Shown one piece after another: positions 26,546 to 34,779 of a stretch of 64,000 nucleotides of DNA (its first letter is position 1; each line of letters starts with the position of its first letter). The translations under genes were made by a program, and so were the position numbers. Under the pieces are notes generated by a model. The model saw nothing but the letters and a program-made list of their open reading frames with translations. It ran no database searches and was not told where the DNA came from. The DNA is taken from positions 431,188-495,187 of the forward strand of contig JAHRBI010000004.1 of the NCBI GenBank assembly GCA_019084025.1. The letters run 5' to 3'. This DNA is from Burkholderiaceae bacterium DAT-1 (GTDB taxonomy: Bacteria; Pseudomonadota; Gammaproteobacteria; Burkholderiales; Chitinimonadaceae).

Positions 26546-27397
26546 ATGAGGATGATAGAAGGAAATGTTCTGATCGGCCGCGAATGCGGAGCGTATCGCA
26601 TGCACTATCGGGAATGGGGTGATCCGGCGGTCAAGGATGTCGTGGTCTGTGTGCATGGCCTCACCCGCAATAGCCGGGATTTCGCCGTGCTGGCCGAGGC
26701 GCTGGTGGCGCGGGGCAAGCGGGTGATTGCGCCGGATGTAATTGGTCGCGGCGGCAGCGAGTGGCTGCGCAATCCGATGGGTTATATCGTACCGCATTAT
26801 GTGCAGGACATGCTGGTGCTGCTGGCGCGGCTGAATGTCGATCAGGTGGATTGGGTGGGCACCTCGATGGGCGGCCTGATCGGGATGGGGCTGGCTGCTT
26901 TGCCGGGCAATCCGGTGAAACGCCTGCTGCTCAATGATGTCGGGCCTCTCTTGCCATTGGCTGCGATTGCCCGCATTGCCGAGTATGTCGGCAAGGCGCC
27001 ACCTTTTAAGGAACGCGCCCATGCAGAAGCCTTTATCCGTGCTGTATCGGCACCATTCGGACCGCACACTGATGCTGAATGGGCCGATCTGGCCGATATG
27101 ATGCTAATGCCGGACGGGCAGGGCGGCTGGCGGCTGAACTACGATCCGGGTATTGCGGCACCGTTCGCGGCGGCCATGGCGGGTGGGGATATCGACCTGT
27201 GGCCGATGTACGAGGCGATTCAATGCCCGGTGCATGTCCTGCGCGGGGCAGAATCAGATTTGCTCACCGTCGCCACGCTGGAGGCCATGTGTTCCCGTGG
27301 TCCAAAGGCCAGCGCGACAACGTTTGCAGGGGTCGGTCACGCCCCGACGCTGCGGCATGCCGATCAGGTCGAGGCGGTGGTGCAGTTTCTCGTGTGA
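26546..27397 (+). CDS. Alpha/beta hydrolase
   Basis: A 283-residue hydrolase. The start at ATG 26546 has GAGG eight bases ahead; upstream in-frame starts lack a site. The nucleophile elbow is GTSMGG (Ser), the oxyanion segment is CVHGLTRNSRDF, and the catalytic His lies in GVGHAPTL near the end, with an Asp in GAESDLL. These are the marks of an active carboxylesterase or lactonase-type enzyme. The substrate is unknown. It converges on prmB with 23 bp between the stops. Confidence 0.83.
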   Translation: MRMIEGNVLIGRECGAYRMHYREWGDPAVKDVVVCVHGLTRNSRDFAVLAEALVARGKRVIAPDVIGRGGSEWLRNPMGYIVPHYVQDMLVLLARLNVDQVDWVGTSMGGLIGMGLAALPGNPVKRLLLNDVGPLLPLAAIARIAEYVGKAPPFKERAHAEAFIRAVSAPFGPHTDAEWADLADMMLMPDGQGGWRLNYDPGIAAPFAAAMAGGDIDLWPMYEAIQCPVHVLRGAESDLLTVATLEAMCSRGPKASATTFAGVGHAPTLRHADQVEAVVQFLV

Positions 27398-27420
27398 TGT
27401 GTAACCGTGGAGGCGGCTGC

Positions 27421-28326
27421 TTAATAGCCTGCTTCCACCAGTTCCTCGCGTGTCAGCAGAAATACAAAGCCATCACCGCTGCTGGTGGGCAGCCACGTAA
27501 ACGCCAGTTCCGGATATTGTGGTTCCAGCACATCGCGGTTGTGGCCGATTTCCACCACCAGCACGCCCATCGGATTCAGGAAGCGGCTGGCGTTTTCGAT
27601 CAGCACGCGGGTCGCATCCAGACCATCTTCGCCGCTACCCAGCGCCAGTTCTGGCTCGTGCAGATATTCGGCGGGCAGGGCTTCAACGGATGGCGCATCC
27701 ACATAAGGCGGATTGCTGATGATCAGGTCGTAGGTTTCGCCTTCGATGTTTTCCCACAGATCGCTCTGGATCAGGCTGATGCGATTGGCGAGGCCGTAAT
27801 CATTCACATTGCGCTCGGCCACATCCAATGCTTCATCGGACAGATCCACTGCATCGACTTCTGCATCCGGATAGTGCTCAGCCAGCAGTACTGCTAGACA
27901 GCCCGATCCGGTACACATATCCAGCGCGCGATGCACCAGTTCCGGATATTCAATCCACGGCGACAGACCTTCGCCCAGTAGTTCGGCGATAAAGGAACGC
28001 GGCACGATCACGCGTTCGTCCACATAGAATTTGTACTCGCCCAGCCAAGCTTCATTGGTCAGATAGGCCGATGGCTTGCGGGTGGTGATACGGGCTTCGA
28101 TCAGATTCAGGATGGCATCGCGCTCGGCGGGCAGCAAACGCGCATCCAGCCAAGGTTCCAGCTCGTCCAGCGGCAGGCCAAGGGTGTGCAAGATGAGGTA
28201 GGCCGCTTCATCGCGGGCCGTGGCGCATCCGTGACCGAAGTGCAGATCGGCACGCGAAAACTGGCTGATGGCAAAGCGCAGGCAGTCGCGAACAGTAATC
28301 AAATGATTGCGGGCATCCTGAAACAT
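27421..28326 (-). CDS. prmB: Ribosomal protein L3 N5-glutamine methyltransferase
   Basis: A 301-residue SAM-dependent enzyme that methylates a glutamine of ribosomal protein L3. AGGAA precedes ATG. The N-terminal helical domain (DCLRFAISQFSRADLHFGHG) is characteristic of PrmB. The catalytic domain shows the SAM loop DMCTGSGCLAVLLA and the amide-binding NPPYVDAPS motif. Length is normal. It is divergent from rhlE, sharing a 244-bp intergenic region. Confidence 0.9.
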   Translation of the reverse strand: MFQDARNHLITVRDCLRFAISQFSRADLHFGHGCATARDEAAYLILHTLGLPLDELEPWLDARLLPAERDAILNLIEARITTRKPSAYLTNEAWLGEYKFYVDERVIVPRSFIAELLGEGLSPWIEYPELVHRALDMCTGSGCLAVLLAEHYPDAEVDAVDLSDEALDVAERNVNDYGLANRISLIQSDLWENIEGETYDLIISNPPYVDAPSVEALPAEYLHEPELALGSGEDGLDATRVLIENASRFLNPMGVLVVEIGHNRDVLEPQYPELAFTWLPTSSGDGFVFLLTREELVEAGY

Positions 28327-28446
28327 GGGTTTCCTCGCAGTGTGCGATTAAAAGCAAGCCCGCCAGTTTACCGTGAAGGCTCGATCCCTGCTTGTGATTC
28401 AATGGTTCGCTTTGCATTTATTATGGCTATAAAGGGTGCAAAGTCT

Positions 28447-28474
28447 TTGATTTTTTGCATGAAAAGCGTATAGT
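28447..28474 (+). promoter_or_regulatory. Promoter of rhlE, rRNA-like -10 and discriminator
   Basis: TTGATT (28447-28452), a 16-bp spacer and TATAGT (28469-28474), followed by TCGGC. The ten bases TATAGTTCGG are identical to those in the rRNA promoter at the right end of this window. Transcription should begin near 28481, giving a leader of about 90 nt. Confidence 0.65.
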
Positions 28475-28485
28475 TCGGCGCGCAG

Positions 28486-28507
28486 TGGGGCGTGTGCCCC
28501 ATTTTTT
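28486..28507 (+). terminator. Terminator-like hairpin in the rhlE leader
   Basis: TGGGGC (28486-28491) and GCCCCA (28496-28501) form a 6-bp stem around GTGT, followed at once by six T residues. It would begin within about six bases of the transcript start, so it may act as a 5' end-stabilising stem or an early attenuator. Confidence 0.45.
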
Positions 28508-28570
28508 CTTGATACGCCTGTTTCCGGAAGCTTCTTTCCGGTCGCCCGTACTCCCGGAGTGACGTTATAC

Positions 28571-29899
<1,329 letters not shown>

Positions 29900-29916
29900 G
29901 CGTACGAGTTGAGATG

Positions 29917-29945
29917 AAAAAGCCGCGAGAGATCGCGGCTTTTTC
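29917..29945 (+). terminator. Terminator of rhlE
   Basis: AAAAAGCCGCGA pairs perfectly with TCGCGGCTTTTT around a GAGA loop (29917-29944): a classic intrinsic terminator. A nearly identical 29-base copy recurs at 32823-32852, on the far side of the peptide operon. Confidence 0.85.
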
Positions 29946-30081
29946 GTTGTTGGACATGCTATTCCGGTAAGTAATCGCCGTCCATGCGGGCGAGCGACAT
30001 TCAGGATGTGAATAGATCACGGATAACGTAGAAAATCATTTTGCCTGAATGACGATTAAAGTGAGCGCTTGATAAAATTCA

Positions 30082-30199
30082 CTTGAATGATTAGTTGAAA
30101 TGAATCGTTCAAGCTGTCTATTTTGACAGGTTGTCATGGACTGCACACGTGTTGAGAATCGATTTGCTGGCATTTACCAGTAAGCAGTTTAATTCTCAA
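30082..30199 (+). promoter_or_regulatory. Upstream control region of the peptide operon
   Basis: This AT-rich stretch between rhlE and the peptide gene carries several dyads. CTTGAATGATT (30082-30092) pairs with AATCGTTCAAG (30103-30113) with one mismatch. TGACA (30124-30128) pairs with TGTCA (30132-30136). TTGAGAAT (30152-30159) pairs perfectly with ATTCTCAA (30192-30199) and encloses CTGG/CCAG (30067-30070 is not part of it; the inner arms are 30167-30170 and 30177-30180). A possible promoter is TTGTCA (30131-30136), 17 bp, GAGAAT (30154-30159), so the last dyad would cover the -10 element and leader. The promoter call is tentative. Confidence 0.4.
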
Positions 30200-30219
30200 T
30201 CTAAATCAAGGAAACAATC

Positions 30220-30333
30220 ATGAATAACATGATGCAACTGGACGATCTGGAAGTTCAAATGGCTCCTGCCGGTGCTGGCGGTGCAGTGATTGTTGAAATT
30301 ATCATTATTTATGTGGCACTGGATTGCAAATAA
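30220..30333 (+). CDS. Candidate precursor peptide (37 residues) of a RiPP-like cluster
   Basis: A small gene with a good ribosome site (AAGGAAACAATC before ATG). The product starts MNNMMQ and continues LDDLEVQMAPAGAGG, an acidic leader-like part ending in Gly-Gly. It then runs into a very hydrophobic tail (AVIVEIIIIYVALDCK) ending Asp-Cys-Lys. No in-frame stop interrupts it, and a strong terminator follows 15 bases after its stop. Three overlapping enzyme-like genes come next. Small size, a leader-core layout, a terminator before the enzyme genes and a location at the head of the operon are what one expects of a ribosomally made, modified peptide. The Gly-Gly site fits the double-glycine class only loosely (Leu at -12, but Ala and Gly where hydrophobic residues usually stand). 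No dedicated transporter or peptidase gene is present nearby. A small membrane peptide with no modification is the alternative. Confidence 0.65.
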   Translation: MNNMMQLDDLEVQMAPAGAGGAVIVEIIIIYVALDCK

Positions 30334-30347
30334 GCTGATTCAGCAAG

Positions 30348-30380
30348 GGCCGATAAATCTAACGATTTATCGGTCTTTTT
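30348..30380 (+). terminator. Terminator/attenuator between peptide gene and enzyme genes
   Basis: A stem of ten Watson-Crick pairs (30350-30359 with 30364-30373), extended by a G-T and a G-C pair, has a TAAC loop and is followed by TTTTTG. It is a complete intrinsic terminator. Partial read-through would give much peptide mRNA and little enzyme mRNA, a common arrangement in peptide clusters. Confidence 0.85.
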
Positions 30381-30405
30381 GTTTTGACAAATGGGTGTGC
30401 CGATC

Positions 30406-31203
30406 ATGACACTGGATGAATGGAAATCACGATTTATTTCTGCGCTAGATGATATGGATGCACTGGCTGCATTGCAGGCTGAGTTTGTTGCCTCCGGGTT
30501 TGTTGCGCAGTATCTGGACGAAATTATTGCGGCAGGGATCAATACTGATTCTGGCAGCATCCGTCATATTGGCGAAAACACGGTTCGGCTGATCGAACAT
30601 CCCCGCTTTCTGTTACATGTTGAACGGCGTGCGCCCAGCAAAAAACTGTTGAACAGTATTGCTGTCGACAGTTTTATTCATGTTATTTCGAACGGTCCGG
30701 TTTGGCTGGATATTTATGATATCGAAGGGGTTGAGGACTGGACGGTGTTTAACCCTGCAGCCCGTCTGGTACATGCCAGCAGGCAGGATGTGCGGGACAT
30801 GCAGGTGCGCGAGCGGCGCGGACAGGCAATTGTCATGGACTATATCGCCGAAGCCGAGTTTTTGACAGTTGAACTGACCTTGCGACCCGCAATGGATTAC
30901 CTGTGGTTTTTTGATCGCAGCGGACAGGCATTGTATCCGGCATTTACATCTGCGCTGCTATCGGGTTATGAACTCATGGCCAAAGCGGCCGCTGCAGTAG
31001 GTGAAACGCGATTGCAGCCATTTTTACTTGAACTGACGCACAGCAGTTGCCATGCAATTCGCTGGCAAGCCATTCAATCCCTGTTCCGACTGGCTCCGGA
31101 GCTTGCAGTCGACTGTCTGAAAATTGCAGTCAATGATCCACATCCCCACGTAAGACGTGCGGCCGACAAAGCGCTGGCAAAATTGGCAGGAGTTCAGGCA
31201 TGA
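30406..31203 (+). CDS. Cupin-like protein with C-terminal HEAT-type repeat, metal ligands lost
   Basis: A 265-residue protein of no family I can name. ATG 30406 is preferred over 30391 because GGGTG stands eight bases ahead. It aligns in outline with the next gene product. GPVWLDIYDI (97-106) matches GPGYWTDLYEI there, GQAIVMDY matches GKVLYFDS, and FLTVELTLR matches LSISVNLIFR. These are strands of a cupin-like barrel. The histidines found in the partner are replaced (VDSFIHV instead of an HxH, and YIAEAEF instead of YHDVHVQH), so it probably lacks the metal. Residues about 205-260 (IRWQAIQSLFRLAPE, then HPHVRRAADKALAKL) form HEAT-like helical repeats. It may be a partner or peptide-binding subunit. 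Its stop overlaps the next start by four bases. Confidence 0.7.
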   Translation: MTLDEWKSRFISALDDMDALAALQAEFVASGFVAQYLDEIIAAGINTDSGSIRHIGENTVRLIEHPRFLLHVERRAPSKKLLNSIAVDSFIHVISNGPVWLDIYDIEGVEDWTVFNPAARLVHASRQDVRDMQVRERRGQAIVMDYIAEAEFLTVELTLRPAMDYLWFFDRSGQALYPAFTSALLSGYELMAKAAAAVGETRLQPFLLELTHSSCHAIRWQAIQSLFRLAPELAVDCLKIAVNDPHPHVRRAADKALAKLAGVQA

Positions 31204-32000
31204 CAATCGTGTATGAAAAAACGACGAACGACTTCATTGATCTGGCAACTTTTCACCATGGCATAGAGACCATTGCACACGAGCGCTTTTCCCGGGAATA
31301 CGTGGATGAGTGTGCACGTCTGCTTGGATTATTAGGCAATCACCCCGACTTATTCTGGGGGCTATTCGAAAAAATGGATCAGGTGGATGACATTGGAAAG
31401 ATATTCAATGCACCGCAATCCTTTTATCTAAGTGGTTCGGATAGTCACTATCTGCGGCTCAATATTTGGTTACCGCAATCCGGTCAGCCTTACGAGTCAT
31501 TCGAACGGGAATTATATTCTTATCAGCTGGCGCATAATCATGATTTTCGTTTGCTGACGGTGGGTTATGCCGGGCCCGGATACTGGACGGATCTATACGA
31601 AATTCCGGCATCCGATATTCAGAATAAGCCGGGGAAAATGGTTCAGCTGAATCATCACCGGCGCGAACAGCTGACGCAGGGTAAAGTCTTATACTTTGAT
31701 TCTTATCATGATGTACATGTACAGCATTATCCGGAGTCCCTGAGTATTTCGGTCAACCTGATTTTTCGCAACGAGGTGCGCCCCTATGAGCAGATTCTGG
31801 TCGATACGGGTACCGGCGTGGTTCAGGACTATCCTGCATTAAGCGCGGGCAGTCGCGCAATCAATGTCCTGAAAATGTTTGCGCTCGCCTCGCCTCAACC
31901 GTCTAATCAGGCTGTGCAGGCTATTGCCGATACGCACAAGGTTGAGCGAGTACGAGCATTTGCTGCCACCTTATTAAAGCCGGAGGCCGCACATGTTTAA
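31200..32000 (+). CDS. Cupin-like metalloprotein, candidate peptide-modifying oxygenase
   Basis: A 266-residue protein; GGAG stands seven bases before the ATG, which overlaps the previous stop as ATGA. An N-terminal helical part (about 1-70) precedes a cupin-like barrel. HNHDFRLLTVGYAG (His112 and His114) looks like cupin motif 1. GKVLYFDSYHDVHVQHYPESLSISVNL (161-187, quoted in part: YHDVHVQH with His170, His173 and His176) resembles the strand pair that carries the third metal histidine in cupin and JmjC-type iron oxygenases. The C-terminal 40 residues look HEAT-like (QAVQAIADTHKVERVRAFAA). By inference it is a mononuclear-metal enzyme acting on the small peptide; no reaction is proven. It is paralogous to the upstream gene product, which lacks the histidines. 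Confidence 0.65.
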   Translation: MTIVYEKTTNDFIDLATFHHGIETIAHERFSREYVDECARLLGLLGNHPDLFWGLFEKMDQVDDIGKIFNAPQSFYLSGSDSHYLRLNIWLPQSGQPYESFERELYSYQLAHNHDFRLLTVGYAGPGYWTDLYEIPASDIQNKPGKMVQLNHHRREQLTQGKVLYFDSYHDVHVQHYPESLSISVNLIFRNEVRPYEQILVDTGTGVVQDYPALSAGSRAINVLKMFALASPQPSNQAVQAIADTHKVERVRAFAATLLKPEAAHV

Positions 32001-32805
32001 AGCACTGATTACCGGTGCAACGGGTGGTTATGGCCGCGCCCTGGCCCGATATTTTGCCGGGCAGGGCTGGCATCTTTATCTGCATGGCAGGGATGCAGGC
32101 AAGCTCGCACAGCTTAAGTTGGAGGTGCAGGCGCTGGGCGGCACAGCCGAGACCCTTTGCGCTGACATGACGCATCTGTCGTCGCTTACGGCCATGGCAT
32201 TTGCCATTCAGCTAAATCGCGAAGATCATTTCTATCTGCTGAATAATGCCGGTATGGGGTTCGAAGCAGCCGCTGAATTGACGGCGGATGGCTACGAGCA
32301 AGTCTGGCAGGTTAACTTTCTTGCTGCTGCAGTACTATGCCGCTGCCTGTTGCCGCGCATGGCGCAGTGCGCCCATGGCGAAATCATAAACATTGCCTCA
32401 GCGGGACAATATCCGCTCGACTTTGACGATCTCGATTCCCGTGATTCATTTCATCCGGTATTTGCCTATGGCCGCAGCAAGGCGGCCATGATTATGGATG
32501 TGAAGTATCTGGCAGCACAGCATCCTGCAGGCATCTGTATCAATGCAATCCATCCGGCTTCACTGATGCCCACCGCCTTGCTGCCACCGGTATTAAGCCC
32601 GCAAAGTACGCTGGAGCAGGGCGTCAATCAGCTCGCCTCGCTGCTGGCAGCCACGCAGTCACAGGCCTTTAGCGGCCAGTATTGGCAGGACGGGGCGATT
32701 GCTACCTCCATTGAAAGCACATTGGATATAAGTGCCATTCGCTGCCTTGGCACGATTACCGATGCGGTATACGCCTCGCTGTTCGAGGAGCAGGTGCTGG
32801 CATAG
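31993..32805 (+). CDS. Short-chain dehydrogenase/reductase
   Basis: A 270-residue classical SDR. GGAGG stands seven bases before ATG, and the gene overlaps the previous one by eight bases. The NAD(P)-binding TGATGGYG, structural NNAG (LLNNAGMGF), catalytic Ser in INIASAGQ and YxxxK (FAYGRSKAAM) are all intact, so the enzyme should be active. An acidic or basic cofactor-selecting residue is seen as the HGRD stretch after strand two, favouring NADPH. It is the last gene of the peptide operon. With a cupin-type enzyme next door, a hydroxylation followed by oxidation or reduction of the peptide is a reasonable guess. The extended C-terminus after about 220 is unusual. Confidence 0.85.
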   Translation: MFKALITGATGGYGRALARYFAGQGWHLYLHGRDAGKLAQLKLEVQALGGTAETLCADMTHLSSLTAMAFAIQLNREDHFYLLNNAGMGFEAAAELTADGYEQVWQVNFLAAAVLCRCLLPRMAQCAHGEIINIASAGQYPLDFDDLDSRDSFHPVFAYGRSKAAMIMDVKYLAAQHPAGICINAIHPASLMPTALLPPVLSPQSTLEQGVNQLASLLAATQSQAFSGQYWQDGAIATSIESTLDISAIRCLGTITDAVYASLFEEQVLA

Positions 32806-32822
32806 GGGAATGTCGTGTTCAT

Positions 32823-32852
32823 TAAAAAGCCACGAGAGATCGCGGCTTTTTC
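32823..32852. repeat. Second copy of the rhlE terminator sequence
   Basis: A 29-base stretch (AAAAAGCCACGAGAGATCGC and the following GGCTTTTTC) repeats the rhlE terminator with a single change, G to A, in the 5' arm. That change puts an A opposite a C in the stem, as expected from copying rather than from independent selection as a terminator. It still can fold and probably ends the peptide operon. Confidence 0.7.
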
Positions 32853-32900
32853 TTTTGGGCGGGTGATCTGATTGCCATGCAGGGTTGGGTTGAACAGAAA

Positions 32901-33236
32901 CTACTTTGCACGTGGCACTCCGGACATCCGATCGCCGCACCCCTCGCCGATGACCATTAGGTCGAGCAGCATGTAGAAGTCTGCCGCTCTTGCCAGATCG
33001 GCGCGAACCGCTGGGATGTACTCGGCCCGGCTCTCTATGGCCTTTGCCGCCGACAGTAGGCAATCGAGCACCTGCTTTGAAATTACGTGCTCGTCCTTGA
33101 TGAGTTCAGCCTTCTCACACAGACTCGATTTGAGCGCTGCGAATGCGTCGGCGTCGTATACGTCGGCCGTCATCAGTCGGCCGACCGACTTCCGGTGCAG
33201 TTCCTGAAGGTCTGAATCAAAGTCGCTCGCGGGCAT
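32901..33236 (-). CDS. Hypothetical protein, probable integron cassette gene
   Basis: A 111-residue, mostly helical soluble protein beginning MPASDFDSDLQELHRKS and ending RMSGVPRAK. No motif is recognised. Its start lies 16 bases past the R' end of the attC site at 33253-33319, reading in the same direction, exactly where the next cassette of an array would begin. After its stop (minus strand) comes GTTCAAC, which fits the RYYYAAC half of a second attC, but the remainder of such a site is missing. Composition and isolation fit a cassette-borne gene. Function is unknown. Confidence 0.6.
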   Translation of the reverse strand: MPASDFDSDLQELHRKSVGRLMTADVYDADAFAALKSSLCEKAELIKDEHVISKQVLDCLLSAAKAIESRAEYIPAVRADLARAADFYMLLDLMVIGEGCGDRMSGVPRAK

Positions 33237-33252
33237 GTAGGTGTTTGTTGCT

Positions 33253-33319
33253 GTTCAACGTCTGAATTCACCGGCCTGCGCGGCTTTTCGCGCAGGTCCG
33301 GTGGAATGAAATGTTAGAT
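33253..33319 (-). other. attC: attC recombination site (integron cassette)
   Basis: A 67-bp element. On the minus strand it starts with ATCTAAC (33313-33319, R'') and ends with GTTGAAC (33253-33259, R'), matching RYYYAAC and GTTRRRY. The arms fold well: ATTC+ACCGG (33266-33274) pairs with CCGGT+GGAAT (33298-33307), leaving exactly one extrahelical base (33303) in the arm next to R''. A 7-bp inner stem (33275-33281 with 33290-33296) closes on an 8-nt loop. The TAA stop of the upstream cassette gene lies inside R'', as in many cassettes. Integrase and attI are not in the window. Confidence 0.85.
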
Positions 33320-34552
33320 TCTCTCAACTTGGTAGCTCCGATAGTCAGCCAGTGCAATAGAGTTGGTGGTCTCAATATCAATGTCTGGGAATTTCTCGCG
33401 AACGAGCGCAAGTAGTGCTCTTAGATATTGGTCAGCCTTATTGATCGCCTCAGAAAAGGCATCGTGTGCAGCCTTGGCCTCTTGGTCTCGATAAATGTCG
33501 TGCCGACTGTCAAATTTGTGAAGACGACCGTTGTTTGTGTCTATAAAGTATTTGCCGAAGCTGAGGCTTTTCCCCCAGGCCGCATGAAGCCCTAAGGTAG
33601 CAACTCGGAGGTCTTCATCGTATAAATAGAAATTTGAGGCATTGACCTTTCCGTTTAGTCCTTCCCAAAAGTGGAAAATGCTATCGTCAATAAAATGAAG
33701 TCGCCCGTAGTAGATGAAATTATCGAAAGTAGGTGTATGCACTTCGTTTAGCAACTTCAATATGGTTTCCCTGTCCTTCTTGGCTTCTGGTGATTCACCA
33801 GCGGGTGTATCGATAAGTCTTAGGGCCGCAGAGTGAGCGCGAATAGGACTCAAAACCAGTGCCGCCACTAGCCCGAGGGCAATCGCGAATGGAAATCCTA
33901 GTGCCGAGAGTTGTTGGCGGGCAGGCGCATCGAGAAAGGGCGCAAGTGGTGCGGCCATACAGGTTAATGCAGCAAAACTCACAATGTAGTAGGCCCAGCT
34001 ATACACCGTGACTTGGCGCTGATGGTCAATTGTTGGCTTTGCCGAGACGAAACTATTGTTGCTCAATGAGACGAGGTGGCTGGCGAAACGATAGTCGTAG
34101 ATACAGCCGGTCGGATCGTCTGCAGACAAGAGCCTTTCGATAATAGGAACAGGCGCCTTGATTTTGAATAGATCCAAAAAGAACTGTTGAATCTGTACGT
34201 TCTTTAACTGGGATTTTTTCTGCTCGATCATTAACAGCAATTCGCCGATTTCGCTGCGACGTGAGACTGGTGGTGACAATTTCAGCTTGAAAAGGGCGTA
34301 TCCCCCATAAGCGATGCAAATAACTCCAAGTGAAAAGAGATACCAGTTCGGATCGTTCCCGGCAGCAAGATCAGCTTTCAGAAAGCCGATATCCAGTTGA
34401 ATCTTTCCGTTGACGCTGAGCGGTTGTGAAAAATATAGAAATGCAAAGCCCGATACGAGAAACGCGCCGATAGCCTTGTTTTCAAAGCTTGGATTGGCAA
34501 TCCGATTTATGAATCTTAGGGCAATGTTTTTGAGCGTGAGGGGTTCGTTCAT
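33314..34552 (-). CDS. Membrane protein of unknown function, integron cassette gene
   Basis: A 412-residue protein starting at ATG 34552. Two membrane segments lie near the N-terminus (AIGAFLVSGFAFLYFSQPL and the YLFSLGVICIAYGGYALF stretch). A soluble part follows, then two more segments in the middle (SWAYYIVSFAALTCMAAPL and the FPFAIALGLVAALVL stretch) and a long charged C-terminal domain. No family is recognised. The stop codon is inside the attC site, and five bases before the start (minus strand) stands GTTAGAT, the R'-type sequence where cassette insertion leaves its junction (34558-34564 on the plus strand). Base composition is lower in GC than flanking core genes. Both ends therefore fit a mobile gene cassette. 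Confidence 0.7.
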   Translation of the reverse strand: MNEPLTLKNIALRFINRIANPSFENKAIGAFLVSGFAFLYFSQPLSVNGKIQLDIGFLKADLAAGNDPNWYLFSLGVICIAYGGYALFKLKLSPPVSRRSEIGELLLMIEQKKSQLKNVQIQQFFLDLFKIKAPVPIIERLLSADDPTGCIYDYRFASHLVSLSNNSFVSAKPTIDHQRQVTVYSWAYYIVSFAALTCMAAPLAPFLDAPARQQLSALGFPFAIALGLVAALVLSPIRAHSAALRLIDTPAGESPEAKKDRETILKLLNEVHTPTFDNFIYYGRLHFIDDSIFHFWEGLNGKVNASNFYLYDEDLRVATLGLHAAWGKSLSFGKYFIDTNNGRLHKFDSRHDIYRDQEAKAAHDAFSEAINKADQYLRALLALVREKFPDIDIETTNSIALADYRSYQVERI

Positions 34553-34557
34553 GAGAA

Positions 34558-34564
34558 ATCTAAC
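34558..34564 (-). other. Cassette junction R'-type box
   Basis: ATCTAAC on the plus strand reads GTTAGAT on the minus strand, identical in sequence to the R'' partner of the attC at 33313-33319 and fitting GTTRRRY. It lies five bases before the cassette gene start. A weak imperfect hairpin (34571-34594) sits just beyond it, but no full attC or attI can be recognised. Confidence 0.5.
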
Positions 34565-34779
34565 ATTAAATATAACGACCCATCGGTCAGTCATAACATT
34601 ATTATAGGAGCGTCGGATTATACCCTTCAAACCTGCGCCACGCCTTGATCTTGCCAGAGCTGCGTCAGTATAACAATAGCGTCAGCGAATAATGAAGGAC
34701 TGCACAATAGTTCTGATTGTCTGCTGATACGTTGGAACCGGATGACTGCTTTGCAGCGCATCCATCTATCGTCCGCTAC

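Noticed and set aside
30123..30128. Perfect -35 word TTGACA upstream of the peptide gene
   Set aside because: No -10 element stands 16-18 bp downstream; TTGTCA at 30131 with GAGAAT fits better.
32853..32900. A second full attC after the 111-residue gene
   Set aside because: Only a GTTCAAC half-site is seen; no paired arms or GTTRRRY end follow.
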